This document shows positions 16,091 through 24,073 of a stretch of 56,426 nt of DNA, piece after piece. The notes beneath the pieces were generated by a model. The model saw nothing but the letters and a program-made list of their open reading frames with translations, was not told the origin of the DNA and did not search any database. The stretch comes from CAIMDX01 sp041652155 (GTDB lineage Bacteria > Patescibacteriota > Minisyncoccia > Minisyncoccales > JAQTVQ01): the NCBI GenBank assembly GCA_041652155.1, contig JBAZHV010000002.1:1-56426 (forward strand), read 5' to 3'. How positions within the stretch are numbered: the first letter of the stretch is position 1; the number at the start of each line of letters is the position of its first letter. The translations under genes were made by a program, and so were the position numbers.

Positions 16091-17194
16091 CTAAAAAAAC
16101 TTTGGCGGTTCCAGCTCTTCTATCTCCACCAAAACATTATAAAATTCATCTAAATTCTCCAAGACCACTCCGGCTCCCCGAACCACGGACGTCATCGGAT
16201 CTTCGATGATCGTTGTCGGGATCTTGGTCTCTTTGGAGATCAATTTATCCAGGCCGCGCAATAACGCTCCGCCTCCGGACAAATAAATTCCTTTTTTCAT
16301 TATGTCCGATATAAGCTCCGGCGGGGTCAGCTCTATGGTCTCTTTGACCTGCACGACTATCTGCCGGACCGATTTTTCCAAAGCCTTGCGGACGTTAGCC
16401 TGGGTAATGACAACCTCTTCGGGCAGTCCGGTCACCAAATTTCTCCCGCGCATGGATATTTCTTTGGCAACGGCCTTTCCGTTATTGTTCGAGACAACGG
16501 GATCGCTGTAAACCGAACCGATGCTGATCTTTATATGCTCGGCGGTCCTGGGACCGATCAAAAGCTTGTATTCCTCCTGCGCGAAGTTGACTATATCTTC
16601 ATCGAGCCTGTTGCCGGCAACTCTCAAACTCTTTGAAACCACTATCCCTCCCAAGGATATCGCGGCCACTTCGGCGGTGCCTCCGCCGATATCAACCACG
16701 AAATTGCCTGAAGCATCCTGGACCGGCAAATGGGCGCCGATGGCGGCGGCCATCGGTTCCTCTATCAAAAAGACCTCTCTGGCTCCGGCTGCTTTGGCCG
16801 CGTCTTTTACCGCTTTCTTTTCAACTTCGGTGACTCCGCAAGGAACTCCGATCACGGCGCGGGTGAAAGGCGCCACCATCCCTTTACCGCTCTTGCGGCT
16901 GCGTTCGATGAGATATCTCAACATTTGTTCCGTCACTTCGAAATCGGAAATAACGCCTCCGACCAAAGGATGGCTGGCGACGATGTGGCCGGGAGTGCGC
17001 CCGACCATTTTCTCGGCTTCTTTGCCTACCGCCAAAACCTGCCCTGTCTTTTTGTTCACGGCGACCACCGACGGTTCGCTTAAAATGATGCCTCTGCCTT
17101 TAACATAGACCAAACAATTGGCCGTGCCTAAGTCGATAGCAATATCGTGAAAAAATTTTCCTCTGATCGAATTGAACATTTTGGAGTTGAACAT
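16091..17194 (-). CDS. mreB: Rod-shape protein MreB, copy 1
   Basis: This 367-aa bacterial actin organises cell-wall synthesis under the membrane. It has the phosphate-1 motif AIDLGTANCLVYV, the phosphate-2 motif VVDIGGGTAEVA, and YLSGGGALLRGLD (adenosine motif). The N-terminus repeats MFNSKMFNS, so the second Met (17179) is an alternative start. A promoter with 17-bp spacing (17204-17232) puts the transcription start within about 3 nt of the ATG at 17194. It leads an operon with gatC, gatA and two downstream genes. A second MreB is encoded at 21617. Confidence 0.96.
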   Translation of the reverse strand: MFNSKMFNSIRGKFFHDIAIDLGTANCLVYVKGRGIILSEPSVVAVNKKTGQVLAVGKEAEKMVGRTPGHIVASHPLVGGVISDFEVTEQMLRYLIERSRKSGKGMVAPFTRAVIGVPCGVTEVEKKAVKDAAKAAGAREVFLIEEPMAAAIGAHLPVQDASGNFVVDIGGGTAEVAAISLGGIVVSKSLRVAGNRLDEDIVNFAQEEYKLLIGPRTAEHIKISIGSVYSDPVVSNNNGKAVAKEISMRGRNLVTGLPEEVVITQANVRKALEKSVRQIVVQVKETIELTPPELISDIMKKGIYLSGGGALLRGLDKLISKETKIPTTIIEDPMTSVVRGAGVVLENLDEFYNVLVEIEELEPPKFF

Positions 17195-17203
17195 AATTGG
17201 TCT

Positions 17204-17232
17204 ATTGTAACAAAGTTTCTTTTTCTTGTTAA
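17204..17232 (-). promoter_or_regulatory. mreB promoter, near-leaderless
   Basis: On the minus strand TTAACA (17227-17232), a 17-bp spacer and TACAAT (17204-17209) lie 9 nt before the mreB ATG, leaving at most a few leader bases. Confidence 0.8.
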
Positions 17233-17255
17233 TAATCCTTTTCTCGCGCGGCGCG

Positions 17256-18749
17256 CTAGTAAGCTTGAGCGAATATCCATTGATATTTGGCCGGTTTCCC
17301 GCAATAAACGCACTTGCCCTCTTTTTCCCGGCCCTCCTTCGCTGAAGCTTCGGCGGGCGATGCGGGCAAACCCTCCTGACCGGCGGGTAAACACCTTGTT
17401 GTGGCTTTGGTTTCTTCTTTTATTTTGGCTTCGCATTCGGGATCTTCACACCAGTAAGCTTTGATGAAACCTTTGGGCCCGTTCATTATTTCCTTGAATT
17501 CATTATAGTCTTTGGCTTCGCGCGTGTTTTGCGCAAGGTAATCGCGGCTCTTTTGCAAAAGATCTTTTTGGATGTCGGCAAGCGCTTTTCCCGCTTCCGC
17601 TTTCAGGTCTTTAAGATCTACTGATATTTTTTGTCCGTCCATTCTGCGGGTCAGAGTTGCCTTTCCTTGTTCCAATTCTTTAGGTCCGAGTTCGATCCTC
17701 AACGGCACTCCTTTCAATTCCCATTCGTTGAATTTCCAGCCCACGGAATATCCTTCTCTCAAATCCAATTCCACGCGAAGATCGGACAGATCATTATCTT
17801 TTATTTCCTGGGCTCTCTTGATCACTTCTACGTCCCCTTCTTTGCCTCGGATGATCGGAATGATCACGACTTGTATCGGAGCCAATGCCGGAGGCAGAAC
17901 CAAACCGGAATCGTCGCCGTGGACCATTATCAAAGAAGCCAGGCTGCGGGTGGAAAGCCCCCAGGAAGTTTGCCAAGGCGTTGCTTTTTTGCCTTCCTGA
18001 TCCAAAAATTCTATGTTGAAAGACTTGGCGAAATTCTGCCCCAGATTGTGGGAAGTGGCGCTTTGCAAAGCGATCCCCGAAGGCATCAATGTTTCAAAAG
18101 TATAAGTGGCGTCCGCTCCCGGAAATTTCTCGCTTTCCGATTTGCGCCCGTCAATGCCGTCAATGGCAAAATAATTGCGGTAGATGTCTTTGTACTGCTC
18201 TATCGCCCAATCCACCTGTTCTTGCGCTTCTTGATTGGTGGCGTGGACCGTATGGCCCTCCTGCCACAAAAATTCGATATTGCGGATAAAAAATCTGGGC
18301 CTCTTTTCCCATCGCACCACGTTGCACCATTGGTTCACTTTATAGGGAAGGTCTCTCCAAGAGCTTATCCATTGGGCGAACATCGAATACATTATCGTCT
18401 CCGAGGTCGGACGGACCACGAGTTTTTCTTCCAGCTCTTTGCCTCCGCCGATCGTGACCACGGCCAATTCCGGCGCGAACCCCTTAACGTGTTCTTTTTC
18501 TTTTTGCAAAAAACTTTCCGGAATGAACATCGGGAAATAAGCATTCTTGACGCCGTTGGCTTTTATCTTCGCGTCCAAAAATTTCTGGACCAATTCCCAG
18601 ATGGCATAACTGTAAGGTTTGAAGATCATACAGCCCTTCACCGGAGAATGATCCGCCAGGCCCGATCTTACGACCACGTCTTGATACCATCCTGAAAAAT
18701 CTTCAGATCTTTTAACGAGATTTTTTTTATCGAATATTTTTTCTGCCAT
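17256..18749 (-). CDS. proS: Prolyl-tRNA synthetase, archaeal/eukaryotic type
   Basis: This 497-aa class II synthetase is of the short type without the bacterial INS editing domain. Class II motifs are seen in VRPTSETIMYSMFAQW (motif 2 region) and MVHGDDSGLVLPP (motif 3). The C-terminal zinc domain has CEDPEC and GKCVYCGKPA and ends in Tyr, as in archaeal and eukaryotic ProRS. I start at MAEKIF (18749); a further 17 codons upstream lack similarity. Between the Cys at about residue 453 and GKCVYC sits an unusual segment (AGQEGLPASPAEASAKEG) encoded by a palindromic repeat unit at 17336-17357. The reading frame is kept. Confidence 0.95.
   Translation of the reverse strand: MAEKIFDKKNLVKRSEDFSGWYQDVVVRSGLADHSPVKGCMIFKPYSYAIWELVQKFLDAKIKANGVKNAYFPMFIPESFLQKEKEHVKGFAPELAVVTIGGGKELEEKLVVRPTSETIMYSMFAQWISSWRDLPYKVNQWCNVVRWEKRPRFFIRNIEFLWQEGHTVHATNQEAQEQVDWAIEQYKDIYRNYFAIDGIDGRKSESEKFPGADATYTFETLMPSGIALQSATSHNLGQNFAKSFNIEFLDQEGKKATPWQTSWGLSTRSLASLIMVHGDDSGLVLPPALAPIQVVIIPIIRGKEGDVEVIKRAQEIKDNDLSDLRVELDLREGYSVGWKFNEWELKGVPLRIELGPKELEQGKATLTRRMDGQKISVDLKDLKAEAGKALADIQKDLLQKSRDYLAQNTREAKDYNEFKEIMNGPKGFIKAYWCEDPECEAKIKEETKATTRCLPAGQEGLPASPAEASAKEGREKEGKCVYCGKPAKYQWIFAQAY
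17336..17357. repeat. Palindromic insertion unit inside the proS coding region
   Basis: CCTTCGCTGAAGCTTCGGCG is almost the same as the minus strand of the rnpB unit at 12721-12742. It encodes part of an in-frame insert in a zinc-domain loop of ProRS. This pattern is like Rickettsia palindromic elements, which insert in coding genes without breaking them. Confidence 0.6.
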
Positions 18750-18807
18750 ATCTTGCTCTGCCAAAATTCCCGTTGCTGCGTCCTCGGAGCAACAGCGCAA
18801 ATATTTA

Positions 18808-19938
18808 TCACTTGAAAATTATATCTTTAAAAACCCACAGATCTTTTGCCGTGATCAAAACGGCCAAGCCGATCAATATCAAAGCCCCAACCTGTTCTAT
18901 CCTGGCCTGAAGCTGCGAAGAAAATCTTTTTTTGTCGATCGCCTGCAAGCCGATGAAAACCAGTTTTCCTCCGTCGAAAGCGGGGATCGGCAGGATATTC
19001 GTCGTGGCCAAAGCCAGGGAAACCACCGCCAGCAAATTGACCAGTTCAAAAAATCCGCGGTCGATCGTAACTTTGGTGGCCGCAAAAATTCCCACCGGAC
19101 CGATGAAAGACGCCCCCAAAAGGTCCGTCGTTTTTTCCTTGAAAGAAGTTTCTATTATTTTTCCGATCGTGACAAAAGAAAAATGGGTGACGTTGACCGA
19201 ATGTAAAAATCCGGCGGCCAATTTGTCCGCGGGGTTCTTATAGCTTAACAAAGCAATGTCCGTCATCTGTATTCCTAAAATATGTTTTTCCGTTCCGGCT
19301 GGAAAATCAACGGTCAGCGTACGCTCCTTCTCCGTCTTCGTGTCTTTTAATATTAGATTTACCTGCTGGTCGGTCGAGCCGGCCATATAGCTTACGAGGT
19401 CTTGCGAACCGGAAAAAATTTTTCCGTTTGCCGAAAGAACGGCTTCTCTAGCCTGCATTCCGGCCTTTTCAGCCAAAGACCCTTCCTGCACGCGCAAAAC
19501 CATGGGATAATTCTGCTGGACGCCCAAAGGAAATTTATAATCGGAAAAAAATAATGGCTGCCAAAATTGAAAACCGGAAACGATGGCCAAACAATAGAAA
19601 AGAATAACGGTCAAAGCCAGGTTCATTAGAATGCCTCCTCCTATGATCCAAAGTTTTACCGAGGATTTTTGGGCCTCAAGGCTGCGGGGATTTCCGGCCG
19701 CGTCGGCATCGTTCGTATCTTCGCCCAATATTCTGTTGTAGCCGCCGAAAGGTATCAAACCCAGGCCGTATTCGGTTTCTCCTATTTTCTTTTTATAGAT
19801 GATCGGCGGAAACCCCAAAACGAATTCTTCCACTTTGACCCCGTTGCGTTTGGCCGCCCAAAAATGGCCGAGCTCGTGAACGAAAACGGCCCCGCCGATA
19901 ATGACGATAAACGCCAAAATTGTAAGTAATAATGCCAT
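18808..19938 (-). CDS. rseP: Site-2 membrane metalloprotease, RseP family
   Basis: This 376-aa M50 protease cleaves transmembrane segments. The zinc motif HELGH is at residues 21-25 in the first helix. A PDZ-like domain follows the second helix (about 130-230), and the third zinc ligand block is NILPIPAFDGGKL. The length is close to that of bacterial RseP/YluC. It lies in a minus-strand run with frr, holB, the second mreB and murA upstream and proS downstream. A regulatory target such as an anti-sigma factor is not in the window. Confidence 0.92.
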   Translation of the reverse strand: MALLLTILAFIVIIGGAVFVHELGHFWAAKRNGVKVEEFVLGFPPIIYKKKIGETEYGLGLIPFGGYNRILGEDTNDADAAGNPRSLEAQKSSVKLWIIGGGILMNLALTVILFYCLAIVSGFQFWQPLFFSDYKFPLGVQQNYPMVLRVQEGSLAEKAGMQAREAVLSANGKIFSGSQDLVSYMAGSTDQQVNLILKDTKTEKERTLTVDFPAGTEKHILGIQMTDIALLSYKNPADKLAAGFLHSVNVTHFSFVTIGKIIETSFKEKTTDLLGASFIGPVGIFAATKVTIDRGFFELVNLLAVVSLALATTNILPIPAFDGGKLVFIGLQAIDKKRFSSQLQARIEQVGALILIGLAVLITAKDLWVFKDIIFK

Positions 19939-19984
19939 TTGATTCTTCGTTGAGCCTCGGCCGCTTCCAAGCGGGAAAAGCTCC

Positions 19985-20545
19985 TTACTCCTCGAGCTCT
20001 TTTTGTTTATTTTTGATCATCGTCTCGATCTTCTTGTTGTATTCGTCAACGATCTTTTGCAAATCATCTTTTCCTCTGAATTTATCGTCTTCTCTCACTA
20101 TTCCTTCTTTCTCCGCTTTCTGCAAATTGGACCAAGCCTCATCGCGGAAATGCCTTATGGTCTTTTTTGCTTCTTCTTCCGCTTGCGAAAGGGTCTTGAT
20201 CAGCGTCTTGCGAAGTTCGGTTGATAATGACGGCAAATTGACCTTAACGCCGTCCTGATCGACGGAACAGCCGATCCCCGATCCGTGTTGCGATATCGCT
20301 CTTTGGATAGGATCCATATAAGAAGAGTCCCAGCATTGGATCAATAACTGTTGCGAATTGAGGACCGAGATGGCGCCTAACTGTTTGACCGGCATTTTCT
20401 CGCCGAAAATTTCCACTTGAATGTTCTCCACCAAAGCCGGACTGGCTCTGCCGGTGCGGATCGTAGACAATTTATTCTGGAAATAAGCAATCGCCTTATC
20501 CAGTTCGGGTTTAATGGAGTCAATAATTTGTTTGTAGGACGTCAT
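19985..20545 (-). CDS. frr: Ribosome recycling factor
   Basis: This 186-aa two-domain protein splits post-termination ribosomes with EF-G. The family pattern is clear: FQNKLSTIRTGRASPALVENI near the start, QDGVKVNLPSLSTELRK in the middle and DDLQKIVDEYNKKIE at the end. It sits between holB and rseP on the same strand. Confidence 0.97.
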   Translation of the reverse strand: MTSYKQIIDSIKPELDKAIAYFQNKLSTIRTGRASPALVENIQVEIFGEKMPVKQLGAISVLNSQQLLIQCWDSSYMDPIQRAISQHGSGIGCSVDQDGVKVNLPSLSTELRKTLIKTLSQAEEEAKKTIRHFRDEAWSNLQKAEKEGIVREDDKFRGKDDLQKIVDEYNKKIETMIKNKQKELEE

Positions 20546-20631
20546 AATTATTTTTGCTTTTTATTTTCTTACCAGCCCGGTCTTTGGGCCGCTCGAACGG
20601 CCTGCGGATCGAGATGATAATTATTTTTAAA

Positions 20632-21537
20632 TTAAATATTTAAATTTAACATTAAATTTTCCAAAGCCAGTCTTTGATTGGCATTGGTCGTTTTTATCAA
20701 ACAGACGGTATCTTCCAATGCTTTTATTCCCCGCACCAATCCCGGCCTGCCTTCGGGATGCTGAAGCAACAAGCGCCTCAACTCTCTTTCCCAAAGATCC
20801 AGTATCCCGATCACGGTCTCGGGCGAATCGGTTATTTTTTTGACGTATCCGAACCTTTCCGGGATGCCGGACTTGAGCATCAAACCTATATCTTTTATCT
20901 CTTGCTCTTGGATCTTGACCTTCTCGGGATCATTTAAAAAATCTATCGCCTGTCCGGGCCTTCCCAAAGACAGATCGGCGATCTCTCCGGCTTTTAACCT
21001 GTCCGCTCCCAAGCTTATCAAATGATCTTCTATTTCTTTTTGGCTGACCAAAGGAAATTTCAACACCTGCACCCTTGAAAACACCGTTTTCAAAAGCATC
21101 TGCGGGCTGTGGGTCACCAAAATAAGCAGAGTGTCGCCCTTAGGCTCTTCCAAAGTTTTTAAAAGGCTGTTTTGCGCGTCAGACTCGGCCAAATGGATAT
21201 CGTCGATTATGCCCACTTTTATTTTAGCACTATATGGTTTCAATGACAGCCGCCACCCAAAATCGCGGATCTGGGCTATTTTTATGGCTCCTTCCTGCGC
21301 AAGGACCAAAGATAGATCGGGATGCGATCTGCTGGCGACATCCGAGCAGGCACGGCATTTTTGGCAAGGCCGATCGCCCGGCTCTCCTTCCTGGCAGAAA
21401 ATAAACTTGGCTGTCTCAATGGCCAAAGTTTTCTTTCCTATTTTTTCGGGTCCGGCAAACAAAAGAGCGTGAGGCAATTTTCCAGCCTCTGCCATACCTT
21501 TTAAGATCTGCCATTGTTTTTTCAGACCGGCTATCAT
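20632..21537 (-). CDS. holB: DNA polymerase III delta-prime (clamp-loader) subunit
   Basis: This 301-aa AAA+-type protein has a P-loop-like FAGPEKIGKKTLA (residues about 27-39), a zinc module with C-x(8)-CxxC spacing (CQEGEPGDRPCQKCRAC) and the sensor-1 region TLEEPKGDTLLILVTHSP. It would be the rigid delta-prime of the clamp loader that places the sliding clamp on DNA. It lies between the second mreB and frr. DnaX-type proteins share this fold, but the short length and absent tau region favour delta-prime. Confidence 0.9.
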   Translation of the reverse strand: MIAGLKKQWQILKGMAEAGKLPHALLFAGPEKIGKKTLAIETAKFIFCQEGEPGDRPCQKCRACSDVASRSHPDLSLVLAQEGAIKIAQIRDFGWRLSLKPYSAKIKVGIIDDIHLAESDAQNSLLKTLEEPKGDTLLILVTHSPQMLLKTVFSRVQVLKFPLVSQKEIEDHLISLGADRLKAGEIADLSLGRPGQAIDFLNDPEKVKIQEQEIKDIGLMLKSGIPERFGYVKKITDSPETVIGILDLWERELRRLLLQHPEGRPGLVRGIKALEDTVCLIKTTNANQRLALENLMLNLNI

Positions 21538-21616
21538 TGTCTTTCTGACCCTTGGCCGCTTTCCGCCATCCGACGGATGGTAGAGTCAAAAACGGCAAAA
21601 GTTTTGAACAAACTTA

Positions 21617-22621
21617 TTAAAGTTTCTTGGTCATCACGCTTCTCTTATAAAAATCAAGATTCTCGAGCATCAAGCCCGCTCCTTTGGCTACGCAGCGCAA
21701 AGGATCGTCGGCAACGAAACAAGGGACGCCCACCGACTGGGAGACCAAGGTGGCGATATTGCGGATAAGAGCGCCGCCGCCGGCCATAACCATTCCTTTA
21801 TTCATGATATCGGCGGCCAATTCCGGAGGAGTGTCCCTCAACACGTCTTTCACGCACTGGATTATTTCTTTAAGGGTGTCTTCTATCGCGGCGCAGATCT
21901 CGTTGGAAGAAACCTTGATGGTCTTGGGCAGGCCCAAGATCAGGTCCCTTCCCCTGATTTCCAGTATCTTGGGTTCTTTTTCGGTGATAGCCGTGCCGAT
22001 CTTTATTTTCGTCTCTTCGACTGTTTGATCGCCGATAGCGAGATTATACTTGTCTTTAATATATTGCGTAATGGCAAGGTCGAGCTTGTCTCCGGCAACG
22101 CGGATAGACCTCCCCGATACTATGCCTCCCAAAGATATGACCGCGACCTCCGATGTTCCTCCGCCTATATCCAATATTAAATGTCCGGAGCAGGAATTGA
22201 TAGGTATGCCCGCGCCGATGGCCGACAAGATCGATTCTTTGGCGATGAAAACTTCTTTGGCGCCGGCCAAAATACCGGCTTCGATCACGGCTCTTTTCTC
22301 GGTCGAAGTGATGCCGACAGGCACGCCGATCAGCAATTCAGGTTTTATAAAACGATTGAAACCCGTGCAAACCTTTCTCATAAAATACATCAGCATTGCT
22401 TGGGTGATGCGATGATCGGCGATGACGCCGTCTTTTAACGGACGGAATATTTGAATATTGTCCGGAGTGCGCCCGACCATTTCTTTAGCATCTTTGCCAA
22501 CGGCCAATATTTTGTTTTCGCCCAAAGAAACCGCGATGACAGACGGCTCGTCCAAAACCACGCCTTTCTTGGGAAGAAAAACCAATGAATTCTTTGTTCC
22601 TAGATCTATGCCAATTTTCAT
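21617..22621 (-). CDS. MreB/Mbl-like actin, copy 2
   Basis: This 334-aa actin-family protein begins MKIGIDLGTKNSLVFL and has LILDIGGGTSEVAV and VMAGGGALIRNIA, all three nucleotide-binding blocks. It is distinct from the MreB at 16091 and lacks its N-terminal extension. It begins 8 nt after the murA stop, so it is co-transcribed with the first committed enzyme of peptidoglycan synthesis. A second MreB-type filament could act in a different growth mode or at division; that is inference. Confidence 0.93.
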   Translation of the reverse strand: MKIGIDLGTKNSLVFLPKKGVVLDEPSVIAVSLGENKILAVGKDAKEMVGRTPDNIQIFRPLKDGVIADHRITQAMLMYFMRKVCTGFNRFIKPELLIGVPVGITSTEKRAVIEAGILAGAKEVFIAKESILSAIGAGIPINSCSGHLILDIGGGTSEVAVISLGGIVSGRSIRVAGDKLDLAITQYIKDKYNLAIGDQTVEETKIKIGTAITEKEPKILEIRGRDLILGLPKTIKVSSNEICAAIEDTLKEIIQCVKDVLRDTPPELAADIMNKGMVMAGGGALIRNIATLVSQSVGVPCFVADDPLRCVAKGAGLMLENLDFYKRSVMTKKL

Positions 22622-22629
22622 ATAAACAA

Positions 22630-23895
22630 TTAACTCTTTATGCGCTGGATGTCTGCGCCCAATTTTTGAAGCTTCTCCTCCATTTTCTCGTACCCTCTGT
22701 CTATTTGATAAATATTTTCAACGATCGTGGTGCCCTTGGCCATAAGGCCGGCAATGACCAGCGACGCTCCGGCTCTGATGTCCCAGCTTTCAATGTTAAC
22801 CCCGCTCAATTGCGTTTTGCCGAAAATAAGAACTCTGTGAGGGTCCACCACTTCGATATCCGCTCCCATCTTTTTCAGCTCTTGCGTATAATTAAGCCTG
22901 CTCTCATAGAGCGGGTCATGGACCAAACTCTTTCCCTGGGCCTGGGTCAGCAGAGGAACAGTTAAAGGCAAAAAGTCCGTAGCGAAACCCGGGAAAGGCA
23001 ATGCCTGGATGCGCACGGATCTCAATTCCGGCGAACCGTAAACCTCCACGAAATCCGGGCCCTTTCTTAGTTTCACTCCCATCTCCTGCAATTTGTCCAA
23101 AAATAAATACAAATGATCCGGTATGGCGTTCTTGACCATCACCTTATCGTTGGTCAAAGAACTTAATACGATAAAAGTGGCGGCCTCGTTCACGTCGGGA
23201 ATGATCTTGTAATCAACTCCCGAAAGTTTCTTCTGGCCCTCTATCTTCAATGTATGGTTTCCGACCCCTTCGATCTTGGCTCCCATTTTGATAAGCTGCC
23301 AGCAAAGATCTTGGACCTGCGGTTCGCACGCCGCCCCTTTGATGATCGTAGTACCTTCGGCCAGCGATGCGGCCAGGATCAAATTTTCAGTGGCGGTCAC
23401 GGAGAATTCTTTCAAAATGATCTCCTGCCCGCGCAATTCTTCTCTTTTAAAATGATAAAAATTGTCTTCCGCGAAAGACTGCGCGCCCAAAGCTTCCAGC
23501 GCTTTGAGGTGGGTGAAGATCGGCCTCAACCCTATCCTGTCCCCGCCGGGACGTGCGATCTTAAATTCTTTAAAACGCGCTATCAGCGCTCCGATCAATA
23601 GAACGGAAATGCGGGATTTGCTGACCAGCACGGGATCTATTTTTTCCGGATCGACATTCGAACCGGCTTTCAATCTCAACTCATTTTTTCCCGTCCAAGA
23701 AACTTCCACTCCCATTCCTTTCAGAACCTCAACAAGCCGAAAAACGTCTTCAACCAATGGGACGTTGGAAAGACGGCATTCTTCTTCGGTCAATAAAATA
23801 GCGGCCAAGGCCGGTCCCGCCGCGTTTTTATAGCCGCCGATTTCCACCTCTCCCGACAGATATTTCCCTCCTTTTATAACAAATTTCTCTTCCAT
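22630..23895 (-). CDS. murA: UDP-N-acetylglucosamine 1-carboxyvinyltransferase (MurA)
   Basis: This 421-aa enzyme transfers enolpyruvate from PEP to UDP-GlcNAc, the first committed step of peptidoglycan synthesis. Lys23-Asn24 (GYKNAAG) is the conserved substrate-binding pair. The active-site loop reads RPGGDRIGLRP, with Asp119 where most bacteria have the Cys attacked by fosfomycin. I use the ATG at 23895; a TTG one codon upstream is also open. The -10 box lies 7 nt before the ATG, so the transcript would be almost leaderless. It leads a long operon with mreB copy 2, holB, frr and rseP. Confidence 0.96.
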   Translation of the reverse strand: MEEKFVIKGGKYLSGEVEIGGYKNAAGPALAAILLTEEECRLSNVPLVEDVFRLVEVLKGMGVEVSWTGKNELRLKAGSNVDPEKIDPVLVSKSRISVLLIGALIARFKEFKIARPGGDRIGLRPIFTHLKALEALGAQSFAEDNFYHFKREELRGQEIILKEFSVTATENLILAASLAEGTTIIKGAACEPQVQDLCWQLIKMGAKIEGVGNHTLKIEGQKKLSGVDYKIIPDVNEAATFIVLSSLTNDKVMVKNAIPDHLYLFLDKLQEMGVKLRKGPDFVEVYGSPELRSVRIQALPFPGFATDFLPLTVPLLTQAQGKSLVHDPLYESRLNYTQELKKMGADIEVVDPHRVLIFGKTQLSGVNIESWDIRAGASLVIAGLMAKGTTIVENIYQIDRGYEKMEEKLQKLGADIQRIKS

Positions 23896-23902
23896 CAAGG
23901 GT

Positions 23903-23931
23903 ATATTATCTTAATTTTTTTTGATTGGCAA
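23903..23931 (-). promoter_or_regulatory. murA promoter
   Basis: On the minus strand, TTGCCA (23926-23931), 17 bp and TAATAT (23903-23908). Its -35 box overlaps the -35 box of a plus-strand promoter. Confidence 0.75.
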
Positions 23932-23953
23932 GCCCGATTTTTTGGGCTATAAT
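23925..23953 (+). promoter_or_regulatory. Promoter of the PEGA gene, sharing its -35 with murA
   Basis: TTGGCA (23925-23930), 17 bp and TATAAT (23948-23953) point to the PEGA gene. A short inverted repeat AGCCC (23931-23935)/GGGCT (23944-23948) lies in the spacer and could be an operator. The expected leader is about 115 nt. Confidence 0.75.
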
Positions 23954-24073
23954 GAGCAAAATCAGCTATAAAACGCTCATCCGTTATCAATAATTTCGGT
24001 GTTCGATCTCCCGAATACGGGTCCGACATTTCCTCTCCCTTTATCCCGGGTCCGGGACTCCGCACCGTAAAAC

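Noticed and set aside
24000..24073. tRNA-like sequence upstream of the PEGA gene
   Set aside because: TTCGATCTCCCG looks like a T-arm, but no matching acceptor, D and anticodon stems could be found.
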